Part shown: positions 1 to 10,389 of the stretch, piece after piece
Position numbering within the stretch: the first letter of the stretch is position 1
How the letters are laid out: each line of letters begins with the position of its first letter
Assembly (NCBI RefSeq): GCF_036898095.1
Contig: NC_090759.1
Coordinates: 18,972,740-19,036,739, forward strand
Origin: Palaemon carinicauda
Taxonomy: Eukaryota; Arthropoda; Malacostraca; Decapoda; Palaemonidae
Length of the DNA stretch: 64,000 nt
Reading direction: 5' to 3'
The notes under the pieces: generated by a model
Told to the model about the DNA's origin: nothing
Seen by the model: the letters and a program-made list of their open reading frames with translations, nothing else
Database searches by the model: none
Program-made: the position numbers and the translations under genes

Positions 1-1356
1 AGCGTCCGCCGTCACATTGCGGAACCCTTGGAGGTGAACTGCTGACAAGTGCCATCTCTTCTTTTCTGCCAAACGGAAGATGGCCAACATCATTTGGTTG
101 ATTTGGGGCGATCTCGAGCCTTGTCGATTCATACATCTCATTACCACTTCTCTGTCCAGAACCAGTCTTATGTGGATCGAGCAGCGAGGCTTCAGTTTCT
201 TCAGAATTAGAAAAACTGCCATGGCTTCCAGAATGTTGATATGAAAGGTCTTGAATAGGGAGGACCAAGTCCCTTGGACTTTCCGTTGGTGAGAGGGACC
301 TCCCCATCCTTCCTTTGAGGCGTCCGTGTGAATGATGATCTTGAATCCCAGATGTTCCAGGAACTGGATCACTGTCTTGGAGGCTTGCATGCATTCTGCT
401 TCGGATGCTGCCCACACCAGCCAATCATCCAGATAGGCCACTACCTGAACTCCTTTTAGGCGTAGTTGATGAACGACTGCGTTTGCAAGCTTCGTGAAGA
501 TCCTTGGGGCTATGTTTAGTCCGAAGGGCATAGCTCTTTAGACATATTGTTTCTTCTGTAGCTTAAATCCTAGGTAGGAGGAAATTTGGCGATTGATTGG
601 AACATGCCAATATGCGTCTGCCATGTCTATGAAGACTGTGTATGCCCTTTTGGGCAACAGGGTCTATATGTGTTGAAGGGTTAGCATCCTGCACTTGTGG
701 TTTACTATGAACTTGTCGAGTGGCGACAAGTCCAGAATGACTCTGAGTTTGTCTGAGTCCTTCTTTGGAACACAAAACAGCCTTCCTTGGAATTTGATGG
801 ACTTTTCCCTCTTTATTACTCTCTTGTCTAAGAGTTCTTGGACATATTCTTCCAGAACGGGGGTTGAGTGTTGGAAGAATTGAGGGAAAGATGGTGGAGC
901 TACATTCCAGCTCCAACCCAGTCCGTTTTTTATTAGGCTGTGGGCCCAGGGATCGAAGGTCCAGCGATCCCGGAAAGGGAATAGTCTCCCTCCTACCGGA
1001 AGCATCTCACTTGGAGTGCTGACCAGAGGACTTGCCTCCTTGGCAGCATCCACCTTTGTTCCCTCTGCCTCTTGAGGGGCGTCTAGAGGATCCTCGAAAT
1101 GAGCCTCTAGCTTTCGGCCGAAAGGTAGTAGACTGCCTCTCAAAAGCCGGGGTAAAGTCTGGCGATTGTGTCGCCAACTGCTGGGGTACCAATTGATACG
1201 TGGTAGGTGGTTGTGCCACTGCCTGGGGCACCGCGGCCGCGGGAAGATGATGATGTTGTCTAGGGGGGCAAAAGGGCGCCCTTGGCCTCTTTGTCTTCCT
1301 CTTAGGCTGGGGACCCTCATCTGGGGGAAGACTTCCTCTTCATTGACAAGCCCCAC
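1..1356 (-). pseudogene. Element A pol: RT with start of RNase H, partial and broken
   Basis: The minus frame beginning near 1356 has the RT N-terminal block seen in E and D (EMLPVGGRLFPFRDRWTFD, then LEEYVQELLDKRVIKREKS and FQGRLFCVPKKDSDKLRV). The RT motif VILDLSPLDKFIV lies near 700-760. The catalytic block reads AYLDDW around 425-445, so both palm aspartates survive here. The part nearest base 1 matches the family's RNase H-to-connection region. A TAG-type stop near 660 and a frame change split the coding sequence, so it cannot make a full polymerase. It overlaps the RG-rich end of Gag in another frame, as in the other family-1 copies. Confidence 0.8.
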
Positions 1357-2907
1357 TTTTGGAGAAGGTTCCTATTCTCCGTGGCAGCTTTGTCAACGAC
1401 TTCCTTGACCACTTCACTTGGGAAGAGGTCCTTTCCCCAGATACTTGACAATATCAGCTTCCTCGGTTCGTGTCTCCCCACAGCCGAGGCGAACACAAAA
1501 TCTCTGCAAGCTCTTCTGGCTTTGATAAAACCATATATGTCCTTCGTCATGGTTGCCAGATGTGCTTTGGCAATAACCATAAACATATCTGGAGTCTGGG
1601 ATTCGCTTGCCATTGTCTCTAACATAGTTTGAAGAGACAGAGGTGGCGAGTCTTTCTTAGTCTCCTGCTCCCTGCGCAGGAGAAAATCTGACAACTTGGG
1701 GAGGTCCTCGCCGAACTGGCGTCCGGCAATGTCAGCCTCCAACTTCCCGACTGAGAAGGTAAAATGCACATCCTTCTAGTCCTTTTGGTCCAACGGTAAA
1801 GCTAAGGAGAACAGCTTACACTCTTCGAGTGTAGGACACGGTTTCCCGGCTTCAATCGCCTTCAAGGCAGCCTTGTACCCTTTTTCCATAAAGGGGAAGG
1901 CTCAGGAAGATGAAGCAACAAAGGAAAGATGCTTCTTGCTCAGAGCCGGCACTTTTGAGTTAGTGAAGGCCCTCTCCTTCAAGGTACTCGTCATCAAAGC
2001 CTGAACTTTAGCATGGTAAAAAACTATGACCTCTTTCGGCTCTGTCTCCTCCTTTGAAGCTGGCTCAGTCTTCAGACGGACGAAGCAGTCTGGGTAAGCC
2101 CCGAAGCTGGGCCACAATTCCATATCTTCGACGGGAAGTGTACCCAACTTCTCAGAAATGAAGATCTTACCTGTCGACATTGCCACGGGTTCACATCCGA
2201 GAATGGAGGAAGATCCTTTACGTTAAGTCTCTTCTGCGACGTACGGGAAGCTGCAAGTTGGCGCATCTCCAACCTTAACGCAGCTTGCTTCTCATCAGTT
2301 TGTTTTTAGATCTGCTGCACCGTTAGAATTGATGACAAAGTCGTCCCAATGCCGTCTGATGTGGGAGCAGCTGGCGTCGAGGGAACAGGTTCTAGGACAG
2401 GAACCGATGAAACTGAAACTGCTTCAGCTTCCTCCTCGTCGGTCTCAGGAGCCACAGTTGACTCCTCTTCCTGACCTTCCACAAGAAGGTCGTGTTCAGT
2501 GCCCTCTGACACTTCTGACATCTTGTCATCAAGCTGGATGTCTTTCATGGCATCCGAGACATCAGACTCTACTAGAATCTGGACGCAGAGGATCTCTGGA
2601 TGAGGCAGAGGGATAACTGCATCTGCCGATGCCCTTGGGAAAAGATGAGTCCGCATCTTCTCATTAGGAAGGTAAGGCCCATGGTATTTTTCTGAGAACC
2701 CCTGACCCATTTTCGCAGCTTCTCCCTTGCTGCATCCCTTGACTCCGTCGACTTCTGGTCGTTAAAAGCCTCAGTAACCAAGTTAGTACAAATGTCATAT
2801 ACCTGGGGGTCCCAATACTTCAGAGGCCCCTTAGTAGTCACACAGCGTGCATGCGTCCTGCACAAACCATGGCCGCATAAGTTCTTGCTGCGGACATTGC
2901 AGAACAT
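1007..2907 (-). pseudogene. Element A Gag-like protein, broken
   Basis: The N-terminus (2907 downwards) carries a Cys/His cluster, C-x8-C-x4-C-x2-H-x2-C, then a block KYWDPQVYDIC and SRDAAREKLRKWVRG shared with D and E. A middle acidic, Ser/Thr/Pro-rich part follows. Next comes YPDCFVRLKTEPASKEE, then the FASAVGRHEPRKLI block, and an RG/RGG-type basic tail (FRPKARGSFRGSSRRPSRGR) ending at 1007. Several frame changes (near 1770, 1890, 2270 and 2570) separate these pieces. DIRS ORF1 products are presumed to bind RNA and package it. The Cys cluster and RG tail fit that role, but no biochemical function is shown here. Confidence 0.75.
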
Positions 2908-4504
2908 GCTCCCACACTTGGGATGGTCCTCTTGTAAAGAGAGGAAAATTCAATGTGTATACGGTGAATAATCTCACAAAATCAAGTATACAATATATTA
3001 TTTTATGCATGTAGCTTAGGATAGATAAGCTAGAAAGGAAAAAGGAAAGACACATACATGTGCTTCCTGTTCAGCCAATTGTTGTGATCTCCCTTAAAAT
3101 TAAAACTATTAGTAAATCTATGCAGAGAACCATTGGAAGATTTCTATTCTATGACGATAGAAAAGTAACTTAACACCATCTTCCAGACGTTTTAATATTG
3201 GGGATTGTTATCAGTTATCACTAATTAAGTTATAGAAAGAACTTACCTTCTTTATATTATATGGTCTCAACAACAGGGTGCACATGGCAACACAGAGTAT
3301 GTTGGAAGAAACTTTTGGACTACTGTATAATCTATACTGTAGTTTTCTGTTTGCAGTATGATCTATATTGCAATTATACTGGCTACTGTATAACCATATA
3401 CTGTATGCCGGCAGGCTAGCACCTGGGTACAGTTCAGAAGATATTTTTCCTTCTGGGATAATGGGCTGCAGTCCGCCGGCAGCCGTCGGCAGGTCGCCAG
3501 CCGCCGGAGGGTCGCCGGGTGGCGGCAGTCTATGCCAGCTGGCGATTATGTATTATACCCGGCGGTCAGCGGCCCATCCGGGTGCCGGCAGCTAGTCATA
3601 GCTACCGGCAGGTTAGGACCCAGTGGTACTAGCCAGTAGAGGTAGAGAGAAAAGCATGGATCGAGGGATTGTGTAAGAGCTCTACCTAACTGCCTTCCAT
3701 CCAGAATGAGGGTTCAAATGGAAGGGGAGAATGTAACATTCAAGCTTCCACCCATCCATAACATTGCCGGTCCCTACCAGCAAGGTTTATGGATGGCAGT
3801 CCAAGAGAGGGCTGAAGAACACTCAACAGAACAGGGACTTCTGTCGGCAGCCGGCACAGCCGAGCTACAGACAGAAAACCCGAACCAGTCCCACAATCTG
3901 CCGGCAACTGGGTCGATTGTAGGATGATGGCCAAGAGCTTGTGATGGCTAGGCCTTCACTAAAGGACCGAATGGGGAGGGGTGAGGGTCCTATAAGGTGT
4001 GGAAGGAGCCGGCAGTACAGCCTGTCCTACCTCACCTAACGAAACTCTGTTCTAGTATTAGAGCTATCTCATGTGGCTAGAGAATTCTATTCTGGAGGCT
4101 AGGGTTAACTTAATACAGTAAAGGGGTCGGCAACACCCTCACCGCCACCCCTAAACCAAAGGGAACAGAGTTCTAGTGCCGATGTCTCCTAAGCAGTAGA
4201 AGAATTCTAATCTTCAGCCTAGGGTCTGCCGGCACAGGACTAGTCTGCTAGACCACAGGGAGAAGGTATGTCATACAAAACCTTCAGGTGTGGCCTAGGG
4301 AGGTCTAGCCTCCTTTGTCGGCAGCCTAACCTAACAGGGGAATGTCATTCACCCTGCCAGACAGCTACCGACTACAATCCCAAAAACCTGCATCTGCAGT
4401 TACAGGGGAGGACAGAAAACCTTAGCCTAGTTCTACCTGAATGCAATTCAAGGCATCACTAACTAGGATTAAGCCTACGCTAACTCAGAGGGAAAAACAG
4501 ATTG
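2908..4504 (-). other. Element A noncoding leader, upstream of Gag
   Basis: No convincing coding frame. It is alignable by eye with the leaders of E (45206-47460), D (48980-51385) and I (58640 onward). Short clustered CCGGCAG/GCCGGC words lie at 3400-3620 and around 3845-3910. An AT-rich stretch holding repeated ACTGTAT-type words occurs at 3320-3400, and the same stretch recurs reversed at 62118-62190 in element I. Confidence 0.6.
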
Positions 4505-4512
4505 CTCTTAAA

Positions 4513-4988
4513 GGAGCCTTTGTAGGGTGACGGCCAGATCCGTTTTCATTCATAGAAAATGGGAATATTATAAAGTGGGGTGGACTGTGGCCGTCATTCT
4601 AAAATCGAGTTCGTAGAAAACTGGAATATTCTGAACTGTGGCCGTCGTTCTAAAAACGATTTTGGCGGGAGAAGCGAACTTAAAAAACCCACCTAACCTA
4701 TGCTAAAAGCGTATCCTTACCCAGGGGGGCTTCGCCCCCCTCCCCCCCCCCGGACACCCCCCCCCCTCTTACCTACTAGGGGAGCGAGAAGATTCATGGC
4801 CGGAGTAAGAACTCGAGCCACAAATTTTCAGGTAATTTAGGGTTTTCGGTAAAAAACATAAAAGGGTGCGTTTAAGCACATATTTAAGATCCGTAGACCA
4901 TGTCCAAACGTTTTTATTCTATACAAGATAACAGTCGGAGCGATAATAAGCAAATTAGGATGCTTGGCCGTAGCTCTACAAACTACCC
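4513..4988. mobile_element. Merlin-like MITE, 476 bp
   Basis: The element is flanked by a perfect 8-bp duplication CTCTTAAA (4505-4512 and 4989-4996). The ends are imperfect inverted repeats: left GGAGCCTTTGTAGGGTGACG, right (reversed) GGGTAGTTTGTAGAGCTACG, both continuing to GGCC. The homologous leader in E lacks the insert, giving an empty-site comparison at about 46796. The interior has AAAAAACCCACCTAACCT followed by a G-run/CTTCG/C-run hairpin at about 4722-4745. The same combination is repeated next to the ISXO2-type transposase at 62770-63180. An 8-9 bp duplication fits Merlin and hAT; the shared interior tips this to Merlin. No coding capacity. Confidence 0.65.
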
Positions 4989-4996
4989 CTCTTAAA

Positions 4997-6011
4997 TCTC
5001 CGAAGGAGACTAGTATCGTCCTATAAAAGCCTAGGAGATATCTATCTCCATACATAAGAGCAAATGGGGACGTGTATGAAAGTATACTAAAACCACTAGG
5101 CTAATAGCCTAGAGGCAGTGAGAATCGATTACCTAAATCACCGAAACTCTCTCGTATACTATCCTGCAAGAGGAAATTATGCATTTATATAATCTTACAT
5201 GTATAAAATTTTGCCTAAAGCTTCATTAAAATTATAACTCTAGGAAAGTCTATTATATCATGCATGAAGTACTAAAACTGAACGCCTAGGCTAGGAAGCC
5301 TAGCATCAATAGGTTCGGTTACCTAAATCACCGAAGCTAAAATTATTACTATCGGCATAATATAAAGCATACCTAGCAATGAAGACTATATAGTTAAAGA
5401 TATTAAAGCTATAAAGGCCGGAAAGGTCATTCTGGCTAACTAAATGACTCATGCATTACAAACGACAGCGTCCATGACACCTCCGGCTAGGCAACAGCTC
5501 TTGCAACGATAATTTAACTTTAATTCGTAATAAATAAGACAAGAGCTTACAATTATACAATGTAAAAATCAATACTCAACTTTCCAGAGGCAGATGATGC
5601 TGGAGAAAGCATGATAAATCCAAATTTCTTCCAAAATAGAAAGAGAACACAGCAAAATCACCGAGTAATGGCGCTACGAAAGAAGGAATGACAAGATGGC
5701 GGTCGGATATGATGTCATATAGGTACTCAAAACAGTAAGGAGTGGTGCCTTAATAACGGCTTCCCTCTCATTCTTGCTACTTTCCCTCTGGAAGCGTTAA
5801 CGCTATTCGGGGTGAGGATAGCTATGTGGCGTGTCAAGAATACGTCCTCTGATATTATGCGGTATCCCTAAAGGTAAATTTAGAGATATTCGTGCCAGGA
5901 GTTAGAATTCTGGATACCTTAAGGTTAAAATCTCTGGGAATATCACTGTAGTCAAATATACCCTAGGAAGCTACTTTAAAGGAACTTCCATCAGGACGAC
6001 ATAGCCTGAGC
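4997..6011 (-). repeat. Element A leader continuation and 5' ITR (reverse orientation)
   Basis: Bases 4997-5640 resume the family-1 leader after the MITE. From about 5700 to 6011 the sequence is the 5' terminal repeat, matching 47461-47795 (E) and the inverse of 9000-9343. The region contains no gene. The partner 3' ITR is outside the window. Confidence 0.7.
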
Positions 6012-6029
6012 TTCTGGAGACTCATACTT

Positions 6030-6606
6030 CTACATAACGTTTCTTAGGAAAACGTTATATTTGATAAGCTTAGCTTCTGGAGCCAGAATATCTGAACTCT
6101 CGGCCTTATCTAGAGAACCGGGTCACATTGACTTTCTTTTGTCTGGTGAGGTCCTGCTATCACCAGATAGGCGTTTCTTAGCAAAGAATGAGGATCCGCA
6201 GTCTCGATGGACTCTGTGGAAGATTGTTCCACTATCTCATGATCTCTACCTGTGCCCTGTCTACACTCTGAAAGCTTACTAAAGTAGAACTTCTGATACT
6301 TCTTCAGGCCCTTTGTTTGTTCGAGAACACGGAGGAACACTTTCCCTGAAGGGGATTAGGCAGCAGATTCTTTACTTTATTAAACAAGCCAATCCTCATT
6401 CAGTCCCCCATGCCCATGATGTCTGGGCAGTGGCAACCTCGGTTAATTATTTCCATCACATGAACTTTGAAGACTTGAAACGATATACCGGTTGGAAATC
6501 ACCTACAGTCTTTAAACGCCACTATTTGAAATCTTTGGAGGCCCTTAAATTTGCAACAGTGGCGGCTGGAAATATAGTTCCTACGGATATAGAAGAACCA
6601 TTATAA
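6030..6606 (+). pseudogene. Tyrosine recombinase fragment, family-2-like DIRS
   Basis: C-terminal catalytic half of a YR. It begins with FLISLASGARISELSALS, which includes the first catalytic arginine of the GAR-x-SEL box. A GIRQQILYF block, AHDVWAVATSVNYF and TGWKSPTVFKRHYLK follow. The last carries the nucleophilic tyrosine in the HY pair. The second catalytic arginine (H-D-x-R) reads W, and a TAA interrupts at about 6280, so it is inactive. GIRQQILYF also occurs in element B (minus, about 10510), and not in family 1, so the fragment belongs nearer to B. It has no RT upstream and joins the truncated terminus of A directly, so it is a stray fragment. Confidence 0.8.
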
Positions 6607-6735
6607 TAAGGTCGTGTCTTTTATATGTAAAGGCAACCGGGGAGGTGCAAAAGTATAATAAAGCCCCTAAGCTGTTAGGTTAGGGGCAGGGGAATCGACT
6701 ACCTTAATCATCAAAACCCCTTGTATACTCTCTAG

Positions 6736-8090
6736 CCCTGGACAGGTAGCGTGGCCAAACTCGCCCGTTACAAGTAGAGTGGTGTCATATGTGTTACGCT
6801 CCCTTTTGGGGGGGGGGGTGGGGGGTTAAAGGGAGGATACCAATTTACAATTTTTTTTTTAATAGTTTACTAGTCTAAAGAGTCTACTTTCTACTGGTGT
6901 AGGAGAAAAAAAAAACGTTGAATATAAAATAACACTGTACTTACATAAATACGAAAATAAGTATAAAAATAAAATTTTTCATAAATAACTTGCACTGGAC
7001 ACTTTAAAATAAAACAATGAACAAAAAACCACTTGTGTGCTGCAACTAGAGTCCTGTGTGCACAACTTGACATAAAATCATCGCCGATATCAGCAAAACT
7101 GCCAGATCTGTAAAGAAAAGAAAAAGCGGCTAATTTTTGTATACGCAAAATCACTACAAAATATTTGTGTGAAAGGAATGCTATATTTATAATGGTAATA
7201 CTTATTATATTTGGATGAATTTTTCCAAAAGTCATCTACAATGATCCCAGATGATGGCAAAACCTTAGGAATTATATATAGTTAATATAAACTGGGCAAA
7301 AGCTTAGTTCAAATGTAACACGTACCGTGCGTAATTGACGTAAAAGAAAGGCATATCTAGAAAGAGTACTAATAATTGATGTATATGCAATAAAATGGTA
7401 TAAAGGTTAAAAATTATTTTTAGTAAGTATAAACGGGTAAGAAAAATAATTCGTGAAACTTACTACGTGAGTTGGCACTGGTCGCAGGTGTAGTTGACAT
7501 GCGAGTTACAAACAGGCTTATGGCACTTGCCACACAAAAGCTTGGTCCTGACATTAGTGTCTTCTTCAAAGGTAATGTTCAAAGGCTCTTCTTCATCACT
7601 ACTGACGAAAAGGAGCTCCAAAAACTCCTCCTCCTTGAGATATTTCTTCGCCATGCTGAAATCTGAAAACAGGAAAAAATAGAAAATTAGAAATTAGCCT
7701 CAAAATCACATTTTTGAAGCTTTCAAAACAAAATGGCAATTGGTAAAAGTACCTACACCATTCACTGATATGTTCCAATAGACACAATTACATTATTTCA
7801 CTAAATAATAATACAGTAATGTAAAATGCAAAATGTTTGCGTATGCGTGACATACCCCTGTAACGGTAACGTGGTTGCTAATATGCAACAATTCCAACTA
7901 TGGAGGCCGATATCTGGCGAATGCGTCGGAGTAGAGAAGTGGTGAATGTTTCCTGCGATGAAGCTGGTGAGCAACTAACGGCTCCTGGGTAGACAGGCCA
8001 GAGCCTGCAAGGCGTCTATGCGCAGAAACGAAAAAATGAGTTTTTGCGCCGCTTCCCGGCCAAATCTGACACCACGCTACCTATCCAGGG
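6736..8090. mobile_element. piggyBac-like non-autonomous element, 1355 bp
   Basis: The ends are inverted repeats. Left begins CCCTGGACAGGTAGCGTGG; the right end reversed begins CCCTGGATAGGTAGCGTGG. A 4-bp CTAG flanks both sides (6732-6735 and 8091-8094). Because CTAG is palindromic, a TA duplication with ends GCCCTGG is also possible. The CCCTGG end and the small encoded peptide with a piggyBac-type Cys cluster suggest piggyBac, although the usual target is TTAA. The G leader continues on both sides, confirming an insertion. The interior is AT-rich and mostly noncoding. Confidence 0.5.
7463..7654 (-). CDS. 63-aa peptide: fused N-terminus and C-terminal Cys cluster of a piggyBac-like transposase
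   Basis: The first 30 residues are acidic and start MAKKYLKEEEFLELL with an SSDEEEP stretch, resembling acidic N-termini of piggyBac transposases. The last 25 residues hold CGKCHKPVCNSH followed by C-x2-C, like the cysteine-rich C-terminal finger of that family. The whole DDD catalytic core is missing between the two. I read it as a transposase frame with its middle deleted in frame, inside the 1355-bp element. It could still bind DNA or zinc, but that is speculation; it may also be untranslated. Confidence 0.4.
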   Translation of the reverse strand: MAKKYLKEEEFLELLFVSSDEEEPLNITFEEDTNVRTKLLCGKCHKPVCNSHVNYTCDQCQLT

Positions 8091-8940
8091 CTAGGAGGAA
8101 AAACCCATGTGCAATCACTGAATCTTATATGTATAATCCCCTAATATCTTCATTTAGTTAAAATAACACCAGGAACACATAATATATCATGCATGAAAGT
8201 AAACTAAAGCGCCTAGGCTAGCATCTCTAGCATCATAAAATCGGCTACCTACACTCACCGAAATTAAAGAATACTATCGGCATAATATAACTAATTCCTA
8301 GCAATGAAGCCTAAATAACTAATACTGATACTTAGTTAAGAAACCGGGACAGTCGTTCCGGCTAACTAAATAAAGCATGCAAAACGAACGACAGCGTCAG
8401 GGACGCCTCCGGTTAGGCAATAGCTCCGCCACAAAACACAGTATCTTTCAATAGAAAAGCGTTACTTTATGGCCAGAGCTAATTTATACAGTATAAGAAT
8501 TAAATACTCAACTTTCCAGTGACCGAAGAAGCTGAAGATTGCGACATGGATGCAGTAAATAGCGAAACAACTGGGAAAAACACCTGGTCAAACACGCTAC
8601 TACAAAAGGAATGGAGTTGGCGGGCGGTGATGACGTCAGCCAAGATGGCGTCGCATATGAGGTCATCCAAGTACCCATAACAGTAACGGAGGAGGAGAAT
8701 TCTGTAACGGCTCCTCTCATATCTTGCCACCAATGTCCCCCTCGAAGCGTAAACGCTATGTGGGGTGCAGATAGCTATGTGGCGTGTCAAGAATACGTCC
8801 CCTGTTATTATGCGATATCGTAAAGGACAACCTTAAGGGTACTCGCGCCAGAAGTTAGAATTCTGGAAACCTTTGGTTTATTTCTCTGGGAATATCCACT
8901 GTAGTCATATATACCCTTAGGAAGCTACTAAAGGAACCTT

Positions 8941-9032
8941 CCATCAGGATGACATGGCTACCTCACCCAAAAAACGGATTTTGAGCGAAGCGAAAAATCT
9001 ATTTTTGGGTGAGGTAGCCATGTCGTCCTGAT
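8941..9032. repeat. Palindromic junction between two DIRS termini (G and E)
   Basis: Bases 8941-8974 are the outer end of G's terminal repeat (CCATCAGGATGACATGG, ending in an A-run). Bases 8975-9032 are the outer end of E's 3' ITR, with the core ATTTTGAGCGAAGCGAAAAA and then the mirror CCATGTCGTCCTGATGG. Together they form a hairpin-capable sequence. It resembles an ICR but is flanked on both sides by full ITRs, so it is two elements abutting terminus to terminus. Confidence 0.75.
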
Positions 9033-9343
9033 GGAATTTCCTTCATTAGTAGCTTCCTAGGTATATTTTACTACAGTGATATATCCCAGAGAATTTACCA
9101 AAGGCATCCAGAATTCTAACTCCTGGAGCAAATATCCCTTAAAATTTAAAAAGGGATATCGCGTAATATCAGAGGACGTATTCTTGACACGTCTCATAGC
9201 TATCTACACCCCTAATAGCATTTCCGCTTCGAGAGGAAAAGTGGCAAAAATATAGGAGAGTCGTTAAAGAGGCGACACTCCTACCGTACTGTAAATAGTG
9301 CGCCAAATCGCCACCGCACGGCGCCACCAAGCCATTCTTTGTA
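8975..9343 (-). repeat. Element E 3' ITR
   Basis: This is the inverse copy of 47461-47795. Shared blocks in order are AGTAGCTTCCTAGGTATATT, GGGATATCGCGTAATATCAG, ACACGTCTCATAGCTATC, TCCGCTTCGAG and CCGTACTGTAAATAGTGCGC. The match stops at about 9343. DIRS elements replicate through a circular intermediate and insert through YR, with no target duplication. None is seen here. Confidence 0.85.
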
Positions 9344-9396
9344 GATACAGTACCATAGGGAGGAATTCATTATCCTTTTGTCAAAAAGAGGGTGGG

Positions 9397-9431
9397 TCCA
9401 TCAGGACGACATGGCTACCTCACCCAAAAAA
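9397..9431 (-). repeat. Element E ICR, outer half (cut by insertion of B)
   Basis: TCCATCAGGACGACATGGCT through CACCCAAAAAA equals the half of the family-1 ICR that mirrors the 3' terminus (compare 57045-57085 in D, reversed). It is preceded by GGGTGGG, as is the same place in D when reversed. The other half of this ICR is at 20645-20704. Confidence 0.8.
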
Positions 9432-9459
9432 GGGATTTTGACGAAGGAAAAATCTATTT

Positions 9460-9753
9460 CATGGGAGAGACCTGTGACGCCCGGTAAAAAGGGTCCTTCT
9501 TTACACTTTTCTAATATAAATCTTCCAAATATACTAGAGAAAGATAAAAGCATGGAATGCAGAGGTTACTACCCTCGCGCGATCACCTTGTGGGTGTCGT
9601 GTATTTAACAAGGGCGTGTGAAAACCACTATTCACAGGCTGTCTTCCATTTAGATAATCTCTTCATCAAAGGGGAGGGCCGTGACAGGCCCTAGAGATAC
9701 AGTTCGACTACCCCACCGACACCTACTACTCCCGCTCTCCAGATCATCCTTCT
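9460..9753 (-). repeat. Element B 3' ITR
   Basis: Inverse copy of 20321-20613. It includes TCTTCCAAATATACTAGAG, CCTCGCGCGATCACC, GGGAGGGCCGTGACAGG and CGCTCTCCAG or a one-base variant. No gene lies in it. Confidence 0.85.
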
Positions 9754-9811
9754 GCAAGAACATATGGATTGGCAAGGAAAGGGTGGGTCCGTACAAAAAT
9801 AACCGGGAAGG

Positions 9812-9905
9812 GTTTCACCGGGCGTCACAGGTCTCTCCCCAGAAATAGATTTTTCCTTCGTCAAAATCCCTTTTCTGGGTCGATCTGTGACGGCCGGTGA
9901 AAATG
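9812..9905 (-). repeat. Element B internal complementary region
   Basis: The first half (TTCACCGGGCGTCACAGGTC, then GAAATAGATTTTTCCTTCGTC) mirrors B's own 3' end at 9432-9490. The second half (GGGTCGATCTGTGACGGCCG) mirrors its 5' end at 20585-20612. This two-part complement of both termini, lying between YR and the 3' ITR, is the DIRS hallmark. It is thought to template closure of a circular DNA intermediate. Confidence 0.8.
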
Positions 9906-10389
9906 TACCAGAGAATGCCTTCCAAGCCCAGTAAAGTAATAACATAATGCGGAGAATACAATCACCATGTATATAATATAATAATGTAAGAAACGTCCAA
10001 TTACCAACTAGCCAAATGACATATGGAGCGTAAGGCTAAATAACTAAGACGACAAGGAATCAACTGAGTGTCGAATCGCAAAAGTCATCAAACCTTACAT
10101 GTCTAAGCATATCTAAACCTTAAAGGAACGGTAACTACAATAACAGTTAATTAAACCATAGGAATTAAACATGGCTAATATCATAGGGCTAACGAACTAC
10201 CTAAGAGAGTGGCGACGTGGTGTGAGTGGCGGGTAGGAGGGAGAAGAGAAGAGATGGAAGAAAGGAAGAAGCAGAGATTAATGGAGAGGGAAAAGGCTCC
10301 CTGCTGCCATCGTCGGGTATTTAAGGGCCTGTAAGATCTTTAGATAGTGGCATTTGACAACCATAGGGGATTTCCAACCCGTATATTTT
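9906..10389 (-). other. Element B 3' noncoding region
   Basis: AT-rich at first, with a purine-rich run around 10225-10295. I see no gene, RNA gene or repeat of note. Confidence 0.5.

Larger units (their letters stand above)
1..6011 (-). mobile_element. Element A: 5' half of a family-1 DIRS retrotransposon (truncated by window start)
   Basis: Reading on the minus strand from 6011 leftwards, it has a 5' terminal repeat, about 2.7 kb of noncoding leader, Gag, then RT running into RNase H at base 1. The terminal repeat shares its landmark blocks with elements D and E: a stretch at 5780-5850 around a GTGTCAAGAATACGTCC motif, then CTTCCATCAGGACGACAT at 5983-6002. The YR, ICR and 3' ITR lie beyond the window edge. 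The terminal CCTGAGC is followed at once by a foreign YR fragment rather than the usual A-run, so the outermost bases were lost or rearranged. A Merlin-like MITE interrupts the leader. Family assignment is from direct comparison with D and E in this window. Confidence 0.8.
6620..8974 (-). mobile_element. Element G: family-1 DIRS 5' end fragment, interrupted by a piggyBac-like element
   Basis: Bases 6630-6735 and 8091-8974 together match the distal leader plus 5' ITR of A and E. The 5' ITR part (about 8600-8974) has the variant shared with D and H: GCGCCAGAAGTTAGAATTC rather than CCAGGAGTTAGAATTC. It ends at the terminal A-run (8969-8974), where E's 3' ITR begins. No Gag or pol is attached, so G is a truncated 5' end. 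No gene is present apart from the inserted element. Confidence 0.7.

Noticed and set aside
4680..4760. Telomere-like CCTAACCT words
   Set aside because: Only isolated CCTAACC units occur, no tandem array; they belong to the MITE and Merlin repeats.
9000..9400. Stand-alone foldback MITE made of the CCATCAGGACG palindromes
   Set aside because: Each palindrome is explained as an ICR or a junction of DIRS ITRs once the elements are laid out.
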